Assembly: GCA_034670145.1 (NCBI GenBank)
Contig: JAXMOA010000002.1
Span: 186,001 to 250,000, forward strand
Direction of reading: 5' to 3'
Origin: HXMU1420-2 sp034670145
GTDB lineage: Bacteria > Pseudomonadota > Alphaproteobacteria > Rhodobacterales > Rhodobacteraceae
DNA: 64,000 nt
A model generated the notes under the pieces. It was not told the DNA's origin, did not search any database, and saw only the letters and a program-made list of their open reading frames with translations. Of this stretch, positions 44,028 to 53,148 are shown in pieces. Both the position numbers and the translations under genes were made by a program. Position 1 is the first letter of the stretch, and every line of letters begins with the position of its first letter.

Positions 44028-44432
44028 ATGAAGCGCAATAGCCGCCTGTCGTTGGCCCTGCACACCCTCAGCCATATGGCCGGGGATCCTGAGCGTATGC
44101 GCACATCAGCAGATATCGCAGAGCATGCCGGCACCAATCCGGTCGTGGTGCGTCGGGTTCTGGGCAAACTACGCGAGGCGGGGTTGCTGGCGTCCGAAAA
44201 GGGCCACTCGGGGGGCTGGCGCTTGGCGCGCAGGCCGCAGGACATTTCGCTCGCCGATGTCTATCTGGCCCTGGATGAGCGGTTGGTCGCATCCGGAGAA
44301 GCGCAGGACGCCTCAGCCTGTTCGATCGAACATGCGCTGCACGAACGTGTCTTCGGCGTCCTGGAGGAAGTTGAACAAAGCCTGGTTCAAAGATTGGCCG
44401 AAACATCCATCGCTGAGGTGCGGGGAAACTGA
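44028..44432 (+). CDS. Rrf2-family transcriptional regulator
   Basis: A 134-residue Rrf2 regulator with a winged helix (residues 1-80, MRTSADIAEHAGTNPVVVRRVLGKLREAGLL). It has a single cysteine (SACSIEHAL), not the three-cysteine cluster of IscR/NsrR/RirA, so it is probably a cluster-free, YwnA/CymR-like member sensing something else. The ATG at 44028 follows GGAGAAG. It diverges from the zinc operon across the two tandem operators. Confidence 0.9.
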   Translation: MKRNSRLSLALHTLSHMAGDPERMRTSADIAEHAGTNPVVVRRVLGKLREAGLLASEKGHSGGWRLARRPQDISLADVYLALDERLVASGEAQDASACSIEHALHERVFGVLEEVEQSLVQRLAETSIAEVRGN

Positions 44433-44619
44433 TCTGCACCTGTTGTGAATCTCGACAAACGCGGCGTGCCATCCAGTTTCGGGGTAGGGGCGAAAGACCC
44501 GCATCCCGGCATCAATGATCAGCGCCGCGATGTCGTGGGTTTTGTACGATTGACCGCAATCCATTGGCCAAATGAGAGCTCGCCCGGAGAACGTCCCCGT
44601 ACTTGCCTGCCCAGATTTA

Positions 44620-44859
44620 CTATTCGGTCAGCTGTGCCATGACACAGGTCCGGTCTACCAGGTAGCAGATTTGGGTAATCAGACCATTTTCTAAAGCCAC
44701 AAAGACAATCGACATGGCCTTGCGCCCCTTCGCCGGCCGGGTCTGCGAGAATATCCGTGTAAGATGCCCTTACCGTGTCAATGTCATTCGCCCAACCAGG
44801 CTGGCCGAAGCGATTGTAGCAAAAGCGATGGCGGCGACGGCGGCAATGAGTGATTTCAT
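44620..44859 (-). pseudogene. Decayed NTF2/SnoaL-like exported protein
   Basis: On the minus strand an ATG at 44859 opens a clear signal peptide (MKSLIAAVAAIAFATIASAS) that hits a stop after 29 codons (44770). A second frame continues with ANDIDTVRASYTDILADP, and a third gives KAMSIVFVALENGLITQICYLVDR to a stop at 44620, resembling the C-terminal strands of SnoaL-like proteins. The pieces fit one gene that lost about 80 central residues and its frame. It diverges from the TetR gene. Confidence 0.5.
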
Positions 44860-44883
44860 CTTGTCTTTCACCCGGTTGAATTT

Positions 44884-44903
44884 TTGATACTGGTCGGTAT
44901 CAA
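44884..44903. promoter_or_regulatory. Perfect palindrome, candidate TetR operator
   Basis: TTGATAC-TGGTCG-GTATCAA: perfect 7-bp arms with a 6-base centre, 45 bases before the TetR start and 24 bases before the decayed divergent gene. Its location fits an autoregulatory TetR operator that once also controlled the lost gene. Confidence 0.6.
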
Positions 44904-44948
44904 TGGGGCAAAGTGCGTCGTAAACAATAGAATGCCACGCGGTAATAA

Positions 44949-45548
44949 ATGAGTGACCCTGATCAAAAGCCCGGCCGAGGCCGCCCCCGCAAAATGAGCC
45001 CGGATGCCGTTTTGAACACCGCGATGACCGCCTATTGGCACAGCGATCCGGCAGATGTGTCGGTCAATGCCATTTGCCAGATGGCGGGCATCTCCAAACC
45101 GTCCCTCTACCGGAGTTTCGGCAGCGAGGATGGTCTGACCTGTGCTGCGGTCGATCGTTATGCCGATCAGGTGTTGTCGGACGTCTTTGCACTCCTGACC
45201 GGAGACAAGGATATGCCCGGTACGCTGAGGGCATTGGTTGACTTTGCATCCGATGATCCGCGTATGGAAACCGGCTGTCTGTTTTACAAGATGCGCGCAG
45301 GCAAACACCGGCTTGGGCCGCAAACACGCAAGCGGATTGATGAAATCGACGCGGCCGCGCTCGCCGGATTCGCGGCTTTCCTGCAAGCGCGCCGCGATGC
45401 CGGAGACTGGTCTGGACCCATGTCAGTCGAACAGGGCGCAAGATATTTGAGCGAGCAGGTCGCGCTGGCATTGACGCAACGTGGCTCGGGCATGGACCCT
45501 GCCACTGTGCGCGGATTGATGGAGTTGGCGCTTTCGGTCTTTCGCTAA
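44949..45548 (+). CDS. TetR-family transcriptional regulator
   Basis: A 199-residue regulator with an N-terminal helix-turn-helix (about residues 15-65, VSVNAICQMAGISKPSLYRSFGSEDGL) and a helical ligand domain containing the ETGCLFYKM segment common in the TetR group linked to SnoaL-like or oxidoreductase targets. The ATG at 44949 gives a full-length family member. Its former neighbour is now a pseudogene, so current targets are uncertain. Confidence 0.9.
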   Translation: MSDPDQKPGRGRPRKMSPDAVLNTAMTAYWHSDPADVSVNAICQMAGISKPSLYRSFGSEDGLTCAAVDRYADQVLSDVFALLTGDKDMPGTLRALVDFASDDPRMETGCLFYKMRAGKHRLGPQTRKRIDEIDAAALAGFAAFLQARRDAGDWSGPMSVEQGARYLSEQVALALTQRGSGMDPATVRGLMELALSVFR

Positions 45549-45588
45549 CTCAATGCCGCCCTGCACAAATCGGAGTGGTCAGGCCGGT

Positions 45589-46014
45589 ATGCGAATTTTT
45601 TTCCAAGCTCTCTCGTACAGGGCCGCAAAACGGTTTATGCCCTGCTGCATGCGCAAAGCCTGTTTCAATATTGGCCAGTTTTTCACCTCTTTCGCGGTGA
45701 TTTTTGCTTTGGCAACCTTCGGCTTTGCTCATACCAGCCCCAGCGCCTCAGCGTCACCGGAGGTCGCGGCATATCTGGCGGCTGGCGGTGCCCTCGAAGA
45801 TCTGTGTGGCAACCTCGGCCAGCAGGACGACAGGCAGCGCGATAAATGCGAAGCCTGCCGTCTGATGGGCGCGGTTCTTGTGCCACAGCCTGGTTATGGG
45901 GCCCCGGTCCTGATCTCTGGCCAGACGCGCGTTCTGACAATCATTGCAAAACGGCGTCACCATGCGCGCCCCCTTGATCCGGCACGCCTGACGCGCGCCC
46001 CACCCCAAGCCTGA
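45589..46014 (+). CDS. DUF2946-like exported or membrane protein
   Basis: A protein of about 141 residues with one hydrophobic segment (FTSFAVIFALATFGFAH) acting as signal or anchor, followed by a periplasmic part with LCGNLG and CEACRLMG cysteine motifs resembling DUF2946. Homologues accompany TonB receptors and PepSY proteins and are suspected to handle copper or iron. The start is uncertain (45553, 45589 or 45649); 45589 is chosen since GGAG lies upstream. It precedes the PepSY gene by 64 bases. Confidence 0.6.
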   Translation: MRIFFQALSYRAAKRFMPCCMRKACFNIGQFFTSFAVIFALATFGFAHTSPSASASPEVAAYLAAGGALEDLCGNLGQQDDRQRDKCEACRLMGAVLVPQPGYGAPVLISGQTRVLTIIAKRRHHARPLDPARLTRAPPQA

Positions 46015-46078
46015 ATTCCCGCTTTTGAATTCAATCTTGCCCCGCAGGTCTGCGGGCCCAATGGCTTGGAGCCGAACA

Positions 46079-47467
46079 ATGACATCAATACACATCCCTG
46101 CGCAGCCCGAGGGCGGCGCGAACAAACTATATTTCGCAGCTTGGCGCTGGCATTTTTATGCTGGCCTTTTCGTCATACCCTTTTTGACGACGCTTGCGAT
46201 CACGGGCATGGCAATGCTGTGGATCGCTTGGGTCGATGGTCGTGACGGAGAATACACCCCGGTTGTTCCAGAGGCTGTCTTGCAGCCAGTTTCAGCACAG
46301 GCAGAGGCCGCAGTTGGCGCTGTTGTGGGCGGCACGCTTGTACAATACGTCGCTCCGCGCACCAGGGACACAGCAGCATTGTTTCGTGTCGATGCCGATG
46401 GCGCAGCAACAATGGTCGCCATAAATCCCTACACGGCACAGGTGCTGGAAACCTTCCCGCGGCGCAGCGGATGGTATGATTTCTTTGACGGTATTCACAG
46501 CGACCTGATGTTGGGCGTTGCAGGCGACAGAATGCTGGAAACCGCCGCTTCGCTGGCATTGGTCCTGATCGCAACTGGGCTCTACCTATGGTGGCCGCGC
46601 GGGGGCGATTGGCGGCGCGCGCTTGTCCCGCATCTGGGGCGCGGACGCGCTGTGTGGAAGTCTCTGCACGGGGTTGTCGGCATCTGGCTATCCGTCTTCT
46701 TGGTTTTCTTCCTTATTTCCGGGCTCGCATGGGCGGGCATTTGGGGCGGCAAAATGGTGCAGGCGTGGAGCCAGTTTCCGGCCGAAAAATGGGACAGCGT
46801 TCCATTGTCGGATGATCTGCATGCCAGCATGAATCATGATCGGCGTGAAGTGCCCTGGGCGCTGGAACAAACCCGGATGCCTGCCTCTGGAAGTGATGCG
46901 GGGGTCATGGGCATAACAGGGCCGGCAGTCACCCTGGACGCGGTCGACGCGCTTGCGCGGGACATTGGTTTTGATGGGCGATACCAGTTGAATGTGCCAC
47001 GCGGCGACACCGGGGTTTGGACGCTGAGCCGGGATTCAATGAACACCGACAGCACCGATCCAATGTCGGATCGGACCGTTCATGTTGATCAATATACGGG
47101 CAGGATCCTCGCAGATGTGCGATACGAGGATTATTCGCTTGCCGGTAAGGCCATGGCCGTGGGTATTGCATTGCACATGGGCACTTTGGGACTGTGGAGC
47201 GTTCTTGCGAATTCGGTCGTCTGCCTGTCCGTCCTGTTTCTGTGCGTCAGCTCGGTCATTCTGTGGTGGAAACGCCGCCCGGCCAATGCGGGACGTCTGG
47301 CCGCGCCGCCTATGCCCAAAGAGCTGCCTCTGTGGCAGGGCGCGGTTCTGGTCGGGCTGGGGGTCTCAATGGCCTTTCCCATGGCGGGGCTGGCCCTGCT
47401 GGGCGTTCTCGCGATGGATGTGCTGATCCTGATGCGCCTGCCCAGGTTGCGCCATGCCCTGACCTGA
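46079..47467 (+). CDS. PepSY-associated membrane protein
   Basis: A 462-residue inner-membrane protein of the PepSY-TM family. It has a first helix at about 25-50, a periplasmic PepSY region, helices near 165-185 and 210-235, a second periplasmic PepSY domain (about 240-350) and paired helices at the C-terminus. Relatives reduce ferric siderophores or support copper/heme uptake with TonB receptors. The ATG at 46079 follows GGAG. It is probably co-transcribed with the DUF2946-like gene. Confidence 0.85.
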   Translation: MTSIHIPAQPEGGANKLYFAAWRWHFYAGLFVIPFLTTLAITGMAMLWIAWVDGRDGEYTPVVPEAVLQPVSAQAEAAVGAVVGGTLVQYVAPRTRDTAALFRVDADGAATMVAINPYTAQVLETFPRRSGWYDFFDGIHSDLMLGVAGDRMLETAASLALVLIATGLYLWWPRGGDWRRALVPHLGRGRAVWKSLHGVVGIWLSVFLVFFLISGLAWAGIWGGKMVQAWSQFPAEKWDSVPLSDDLHASMNHDRREVPWALEQTRMPASGSDAGVMGITGPAVTLDAVDALARDIGFDGRYQLNVPRGDTGVWTLSRDSMNTDSTDPMSDRTVHVDQYTGRILADVRYEDYSLAGKAMAVGIALHMGTLGLWSVLANSVVCLSVLFLCVSSVILWWKRRPANAGRLAAPPMPKELPLWQGAVLVGLGVSMAFPMAGLALLGVLAMDVLILMRLPRLRHALT

Positions 47468-47489
47468 GCACGCCCTGAACTGAGCATGT

Positions 47490-47521
47490 CCTGGCACCGT
47501 TTTGTCCTGACCGGTGCCAGG
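47490..47521 (+). terminator. Hairpin after the PepSY gene
   Basis: A perfect 10-bp stem CCTGGCACCG/CGGTGCCAGG with a 12-base loop, 23 bases after the PepSY stop, followed by a short pyrimidine-rich stretch (CTTCCTCTT). It lies between convergent genes. Confidence 0.6.
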
Positions 47522-47586
47522 CTTCCTCTTGCAATAGCCGCGCGCTCTTTCGTTCCCGCAAAACGCTATTCAGGGCCGCCATGTGT

Positions 47587-48462
47587 TCAAACGGCGGTCT
47601 CATCCGTTTGCCGCAGTATTTTGGTGAGAGTTTCAATCGCGCTCAGCCGTCGTGAGTTTTGTCGCCAGATCAGAGTGCTCTCAATTTTCAGCGGCGCCCC
47701 TTGGACTGCCAGTCTGGCAGATGGAAGCCCTGTCTTGATGTTGGATGGCAAGACAGCAACCCCGCCACCAAATTCGGCCAGCGACAGGATCGCATCGGCA
47801 GAGTGCCCTTCATAGGCCACTGACATGGGATGGTTTTCCATCGCAAATGCGCCGTCCAGAATCTTGCGAGATTGGTAGCTGCGGTCCAAAACCAATAGAT
47901 TCCTGCCCAGAAGGTCCCGGATATCCACGGTGTTCTGTTGCCGCCCGCCAGCGTCTGGGGCCAAGCCAATGACATTCAGGTACAGCGTTTCGATCGCCTG
48001 AGTTTGCAGACCCGTTTCAATGGCGGGTTGGGCCGTGACACCGCAATCGCAGATATCCTGCAAAATCAAATCCACCACGGTCGCGCCACCAGCCTCTACA
48101 AAACTGAATTCGATACCGACCTTGGCCACCCGTGGCAAAGCTGGCGCCAACAGGGAAGTGACGGTTTGCGGCGTGGCTGCAATGCGCAAAATGATTGCTT
48201 CGTGCGAGACGCTGAGATCCTTGAACTTGATGGCTTCGAGCGACCGTATTGCGGCCTCGACCTCTGGGATCAAAGAGGTCGCGGCCGCGGTCGGACGGAT
48301 ACCGCGCCCCTCTGGGACAAACAGTTTGACGCCCATTTCCCGCTCAAACCCGTGCAGTCGTCGCGAGATTGCGGATTGCGTCACATTCAATCTGAGCGCC
48401 GTTTTGCCAATGGCGCCGGATCTTATGACGTGCAGGAAGGTTTCTAGCGTTCGCAGATCCAT
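47587..48462 (-). CDS. LysR-family transcriptional regulator
   Basis: A 291-residue LysR regulator with helix-turn-helix at residues 1-60 (GKTALRLNVTQSAISRRLHGFE) and a C-terminal effector domain. It diverges from the TPR/CoA-transferase operon and probably controls it. The 91-base spacer contains the palindrome ATACGTAT (48504-48511), a possible core of its binding site. Confidence 0.9.
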   Translation of the reverse strand: MDLRTLETFLHVIRSGAIGKTALRLNVTQSAISRRLHGFEREMGVKLFVPEGRGIRPTAAATSLIPEVEAAIRSLEAIKFKDLSVSHEAIILRIAATPQTVTSLLAPALPRVAKVGIEFSFVEAGGATVVDLILQDICDCGVTAQPAIETGLQTQAIETLYLNVIGLAPDAGGRQQNTVDIRDLLGRNLLVLDRSYQSRKILDGAFAMENHPMSVAYEGHSADAILSLAEFGGGVAVLPSNIKTGLPSARLAVQGAPLKIESTLIWRQNSRRLSAIETLTKILRQTDETAV

Positions 48463-48553
48463 TCATGACCTCTGCGCATGTGAAATGTTGCAAAATATGC
48501 GTTATACGTATGTTTTATTCTGTGCAATGCTCTGGTGAAACTGGGGCGTTGTT

Positions 48554-49927
48554 ATGATTGATAATTTTCAAACTGACGTATCCATGTCCGACCAGGGCAC
48601 GCTATCAGTCTGGCATTCGGCCATGGCCGATTATCTGGATTTTTCCGGCTCCCCTGTGGGCGACCTGGAGGCGGTCAAGGACGACGCCTTTCTGTCGGGT
48701 CCGGTTTTCTGCGCGGCGATGAAATTGCTCAGCGGGGTGGATCCGAGCGGCGAGTCCATTGGCAAAAACATTGCGTCCATGCGCAAGGCACTGTCACACG
48801 TAACTGGTGATGAACGCGGTCATGCGACAGCTGTGGAACATATGTTGCTGGGTGAGTTCAGCGCTGCAGCGCGGGCGTGGGATGCGGTTCTGGAAACGCG
48901 TCCCGGTGATGTTCTGGCTCATAAATGCGCGCATGAAACCTGGTTTCTGGTCGGTGATGCGCCGGCAATGCTCCATTCGGCGTCGCTGGCCATATCGCGG
49001 CTGGATGTTACGCATCCCGCCTTTGCGGTTGCCGCAGGCCAATACGGTTTCGCGCTGGAGGAAAACGGGGACTACGCCGGCGCTGAAGGCTGGGGGCGTC
49101 TGGCGCTTGAAATCGCCCCCACTGACTGCTGGGCGTTGCATTGCCTGGCCCATGTTTACGAAACACAGAACCGTCACAGCGATGCAATGGCCCTGCTGGA
49201 TGCCAAGAAACCGTTCTGGTCGCAGCAAAACCTTCTCAACGCACATATCTGGTGGCATCTCGCATTGCGCCAGATCGAGATCCGCGATTTCGACAGTGCG
49301 CTGTCGGTTTTCGACGCGCACCTGCGGGACGTCGCGGCTTCAAACCGGTTTCGCCTTACGGATGGGACGTCTTTGTTGTGGCGTCTTGAACTGGAGGGCA
49401 TCGATGTAGGGGACCGCTGGGCGGTGATGGCCGAAAAATGGGCCGCAAACGCGACGCTGCACACCAACGCCTTTTTGGACATGCATGCGGCCCTGGCCTT
49501 TACGCGTTGTCCTGATGTGCCAGCCGCGCAGCTGTATTTTGACAGTTTGGACGCCGCGTTCGAAGGGAGCAGTGACGAGAACGCGAAAACTTTCCAAACG
49601 GTCGTAAAACCGCTGGTGCGTGCCTTTTCCCGGTATGGTTCCAATCCCTTGGCCGCCAGCCGTGACATGGAAACACTCTTGCCTGAACTCCACCGGCTGG
49701 GTGGCTCCATCGTACAGCGCGAGATTGTCGAGCGCAGCTATAGCTCTGCTCTGCTGGCAACGGGCCAAGATGCAAAATCCGAACAATGGCTGAGGCCAAA
49801 GCTGGCCCAACATCCCAATACCTCCTGGATCCTGCGGGATGCCGCCCGGGCGGCGATACAGCGCGGCGATCGGGCGGGGGGCACATTGCTTCAACGTCGC
49901 GCTGATCTGATGTTCAGGAGCTTTTGA
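48554..49927 (+). CDS. TTC38-like tetratricopeptide repeat protein
   Basis: A 457-residue soluble helical-repeat protein of the TTC38 family, found in bacteria and animals, function unknown. TPR-like units are visible (for example EHMLLGEFSAAARAWDAVLE and QYGFALEENGDYAGAEGWGR), and HCLAHVYETQNRHSDA carries the conserved histidine region. The start is 48554 or the ATG at 48584. Its stop overlaps the CoA-transferase start by one base (TGATG), so it is part of the catabolic operon. Confidence 0.8.
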   Translation: MIDNFQTDVSMSDQGTLSVWHSAMADYLDFSGSPVGDLEAVKDDAFLSGPVFCAAMKLLSGVDPSGESIGKNIASMRKALSHVTGDERGHATAVEHMLLGEFSAAARAWDAVLETRPGDVLAHKCAHETWFLVGDAPAMLHSASLAISRLDVTHPAFAVAAGQYGFALEENGDYAGAEGWGRLALEIAPTDCWALHCLAHVYETQNRHSDAMALLDAKKPFWSQQNLLNAHIWWHLALRQIEIRDFDSALSVFDAHLRDVAASNRFRLTDGTSLLWRLELEGIDVGDRWAVMAEKWAANATLHTNAFLDMHAALAFTRCPDVPAAQLYFDSLDAAFEGSSDENAKTFQTVVKPLVRAFSRYGSNPLAASRDMETLLPELHRLGGSIVQREIVERSYSSALLATGQDAKSEQWLRPKLAQHPNTSWILRDAARAAIQRGDRAGGTLLQRRADLMFRSF

Positions 49928-51099
49928 TGCGGCCCCTCGATGGGATCAAGGTTCTCGATATCGCAACTCTGGTTGCAGGGCCTTATGCCGCGTCCTCTCT
50001 CGGAGAGTTTGGCGCCGATGTCATCAAGGTCGAGAAACCGGGCACCGGGGACACCCTGCGCCAGCTTGGCACCAAAAGCCCGACGGGCGATACCTATTGG
50101 TGGCTGTCAGACGGGCGCAACAAGAAAAGCGTTGAGCTGGATTTGCGAACCAGATCAGGCGCGGCGCAGTTTCGCGAGCTGGCGCGGACCGCCGACGTTG
50201 TGGTCGAAAACTTCCGCCCTGGTACGTTGGACCGTTGGGGGCTGGGATACAAAAGCCTGAGCGCGGACAACCCTGGCCTCGTGATGCTGTCGATTACCGG
50301 CTTTGGTCAGGATGGCCCAAAGGCGAATTTGCCCGGGCTGGCCCGCATTGCCGAGGGGCTGGCGGGGTTTACCCATCTGACCGGAGAGGCGGATGGCGCG
50401 CCCCTGCTGTCCGGCGCATCGGCCCTGTCGGACTACATCAGCGGAACATTCGGGGCCTATGGCGTTCTGCTGGCCTTGCTGGCGCGGGCCAAGGATGGCA
50501 AGGGCCAGCAAGTGGATGTCGCCTTGTACGAAGGGATCCTGCGCTACCTGGACGAGCTGGCCCCCGTATACGGTGACACCGGCCAAGTCAGAGGGCGCAT
50601 GGGGTCGGAAACACACCGCTCGGTGCCACACGGGTCTTATCCTTGTGGAGACGGAACCTGGGTCGCCATCGCCTGCACCAATGACAGCTTGTTCAAACGT
50701 CTGGCAGAGGCCATGGGCCGCAAGGATTTGCTGACCCGTGACCGGTTTGCGACAAACGCGGCCCGGATCGCCCACCGCTCGGAGATCAACGGGATCGTTG
50801 AGGACTGGACCCGCAGCATGTCGCGTGACGCGATCGAGGCTTCCTGCGCGCGCCATGGCGTGCCATGCGGGCCGATCAATGACATTGCGCAAACCGCCCG
50901 CGACCCGCAGGTGCGCCACCGGCAGTCGCTTGTTGCGGTCGAACATGACATACTGGGGCTGGTGACTGTTCCGAATATATTTCCCAAACTGGCCCGAACC
51001 CCCGGCTGCATAGACTGGCTGGGGCCTGCGCTTGGCGCCCATAACCACCTCATCCAAAAACCGGATCACCCGGATACTTCATCCCCAACAGAAAGGTAG
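49927..51099 (+). CDS. Class III (CaiB/BaiF) CoA transferase
   Basis: A 390-residue family III CoA transferase. The catalytic aspartate is D169 (ALSDYISGTFG), the same number as in formyl-CoA transferase. Other motifs are LDIATLVAGPYAASSLGEFGADVIKVEKPG and NKKSVELDLRT. It activates a carboxylic acid as its CoA ester, the likely substrate for the acyl-CoA dehydrogenase at the end of the operon. The acid is not identified. Confidence 0.9.
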   Translation: MRPLDGIKVLDIATLVAGPYAASSLGEFGADVIKVEKPGTGDTLRQLGTKSPTGDTYWWLSDGRNKKSVELDLRTRSGAAQFRELARTADVVVENFRPGTLDRWGLGYKSLSADNPGLVMLSITGFGQDGPKANLPGLARIAEGLAGFTHLTGEADGAPLLSGASALSDYISGTFGAYGVLLALLARAKDGKGQQVDVALYEGILRYLDELAPVYGDTGQVRGRMGSETHRSVPHGSYPCGDGTWVAIACTNDSLFKRLAEAMGRKDLLTRDRFATNAARIAHRSEINGIVEDWTRSMSRDAIEASCARHGVPCGPINDIAQTARDPQVRHRQSLVAVEHDILGLVTVPNIFPKLARTPGCIDWLGPALGAHNHLIQKPDHPDTSSPTER

Positions 51100-51104
51100 A
51101 AATC

Positions 51105-51923
51105 ATGTGCGATATTTGCGTAATGAACGCCGTGAAAGATAAAATGCTGTCGCGGAGGTCATTCTTTAAGGCCGCCGCCGTGACCTCGGTTGCGGCTGCC
51201 GCAGGCTCGGTCGTTTCGGCCCCGGCTGCCTTGGCCGCGGGGCACGGCAGTGTCGAGGATTTGACCCACACTCTGCATCCTGGCTTCCCCACCTATTTCG
51301 GAGAGCCGCAGTTCAGTATCGAGCAGCTGTTCAACTATGCGGAACATTCCTTCAACCTCAACCAGTACACGGTAAACGAGCATACCGGCACACATGTCGA
51401 TGCCCCTTTGCATTTCTCGGCTGATGGCATGTCTGTCGATGAAATCCCTGTATCCAGCCTGGTCGCGCCCCTGTGTGTGATTGATATCGCCGCGCGCGCA
51501 GCCAGTGATGCTGATGCGCAGGTCACGCCCGATGATATCCGTGCGTGGATTGCCGCCAATGGTGACATTCCCGAAAACGCCTGTGTCGCGATGCATTCAG
51601 GCTGGGCACCAAAGGTAGACACCGATGGGTTCCGCAATTTTGACGGCACGGCACAGCATTATCCGGGCTTCCATGTGGAAGCGGCGCAAATGCTGATCGA
51701 GGAAACCGGAGCGAAGTCCATAGCGGTTGATACGCTTTCGCTGGATCATGGGATGTCGGCCGACTTTGCGTCGCATTACGCCTGGCTGCCCACCGGGCGG
51801 TTCGGGATCGAGTGTCTGGCCAATCTGGACAAGGTGCCCGCAGCCGGGGCGACCTTGGTCATCGGTGCGCCCAAACACAAGGGCGGCACTGGCGGTCCTG
51901 CGCGTATCTTTGCGATGGTCTGA
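51105..51923 (+). CDS. Tat-exported cyclase-family hydrolase
   Basis: A 272-residue member of the kynurenine-formamidase-like cyclase family with the metal motif EHTGTHVDAPLHF (about residues 88-100). The N-terminus has a twin-arginine signal (LSRRSFFKAAAV near residue 15, ending ALAAG near 45), so the mature enzyme works in the periplasm with metal already bound. The family hydrolyses or cyclises amides, lactones or formyl groups. It starts 5 bases after the CoA-transferase stop. Confidence 0.87.
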   Translation: MCDICVMNAVKDKMLSRRSFFKAAAVTSVAAAAGSVVSAPAALAAGHGSVEDLTHTLHPGFPTYFGEPQFSIEQLFNYAEHSFNLNQYTVNEHTGTHVDAPLHFSADGMSVDEIPVSSLVAPLCVIDIAARAASDADAQVTPDDIRAWIAANGDIPENACVAMHSGWAPKVDTDGFRNFDGTAQHYPGFHVEAAQMLIEETGAKSIAVDTLSLDHGMSADFASHYAWLPTGRFGIECLANLDKVPAAGATLVIGAPKHKGGTGGPARIFAMV

Positions 51924-51978
51924 CGACCTGCTATTGGGGGCGGCCTGCGCCCCCAATTCGCTGTTTTGAGGGCGACCG

Positions 51979-53148
51979 ATGCCAATTGACACCAAAATGA
52001 ATGACCACGTGCGCGAGGTCATGCGCGACCTGGCGGACAGCCTGCTGCGTCCCGCCGCCGCCGAGATTGACCGATCCGAGGCCTATCCCTTTGGCCACGC
52101 CAAGGCCCTTGCAAAAGCAGGTATCGCCGGGATGACGATCCCGACGGAATGGGGAGGGCAGGGCGCGTCCTTTGAAACCGTCTGCATTGCAGTCGAAGAG
52201 GCGGCCAAGGCCTGTGGAATCTCGGGGCGGATTGTCGTGGACACAAATATGGGCGCGATCCCTGCGATCATGGCCTATGGCACGAACGCGCAGAAGGCGC
52301 GTGCGGCAGAGTTGGTGTTTGAGGGCGACAAGCCCGCAATCTGCTTTACAGAACCGACCGCCGGATCCGATGCGACAGCAATGAAAACAAGGGCCGATAA
52401 ACGCGGCGATGGCTATGTGTTGAATGGGGTCAAATATTGGATCACCGGAGGCGGGATCACCCGTCTTTATCTGGTGTTGGCCCATGTGTTTGACGACGAC
52501 GTCTATCAGGGCATCGGATCTTTCATGATCGAAGACGCCACCCCGGGCCTGCGCATCGGTGCGCGTATCCCGGCAATGGGGCTGCGTGGCATTCCGGAAT
52601 CCTATCTGCACCTGGAAAATTGCGTCGTTCCTGCAACCGGCCTGCTGTTGCCGCCTGCGGGGCTGAAAAAAGGGTTCGGCCAAATCATGCGAGCCTATAA
52701 CTCGCAACGGATAGGGGCGGCCTCGGTGGCTTTGGGGTTGGCACAGGGGGCCTATGAAACGGCGCTGTCCTATGTCGATACGCGCCAGCAATTTGGCCGT
52801 CCGATCTCGGATTTTCAGGGCGTGCAATGGAAGCTGGCGGATATGTCGGTGAATTTGCGCGCAGCACGGCTGATGATCCATGACACGGCCCGCAATGCGG
52901 ATCCGTTTCCGGATATGGTCGCCTCGGCACAGGCCAAGATCTTTACCGCTGAAATGGCGATTGATGTAACTCATGAGGCGCTGCAGTTGCACGGGGCCAA
53001 CGGATACAGCCGCGATTTGCCGCTGGAGCGTATGGCCCGGGATGCGCGTATGTTCACCATCGGCGGCGGCACGGTTGAAATCCTGCGCAATATGGTCGCC
53101 AGCGGTATCCTGAACCGCAAACTGCCGCAGACCAAAGGCGGGGCCTGA
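51979..53148 (+). CDS. Acyl-CoA dehydrogenase with atypical active site
   Basis: A 389-residue acyl-CoA dehydrogenase-fold flavoprotein with FTEPTAGSDATAMKTRA, LNGVKYWITGG and the C-terminal LQLHGANGYSRDLPLERMARDARM segment. Both usual positions of the catalytic glutamate lack it: the C-terminal motif reads TIGGGTVEI and the helix position reads NSQRIG. Cyclic-acyl-CoA dehydrogenases can use an aspartate elsewhere; D88 (VVDTN) is a candidate. It completes the operon with the CoA transferase. Confidence 0.87.
   Translation: MPIDTKMNDHVREVMRDLADSLLRPAAAEIDRSEAYPFGHAKALAKAGIAGMTIPTEWGGQGASFETVCIAVEEAAKACGISGRIVVDTNMGAIPAIMAYGTNAQKARAAELVFEGDKPAICFTEPTAGSDATAMKTRADKRGDGYVLNGVKYWITGGGITRLYLVLAHVFDDDVYQGIGSFMIEDATPGLRIGARIPAMGLRGIPESYLHLENCVVPATGLLLPPAGLKKGFGQIMRAYNSQRIGAASVALGLAQGAYETALSYVDTRQQFGRPISDFQGVQWKLADMSVNLRAARLMIHDTARNADPFPDMVASAQAKIFTAEMAIDVTHEALQLHGANGYSRDLPLERMARDARMFTIGGGTVEILRNMVASGILNRKLPQTKGGA

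Noticed and set aside
44445..44642. Plus-strand small gene after the Rrf2 regulator
   Set aside because: Overlaps the end of the decayed NTF2-like gene, has no family resemblance and lacks a ribosome site.
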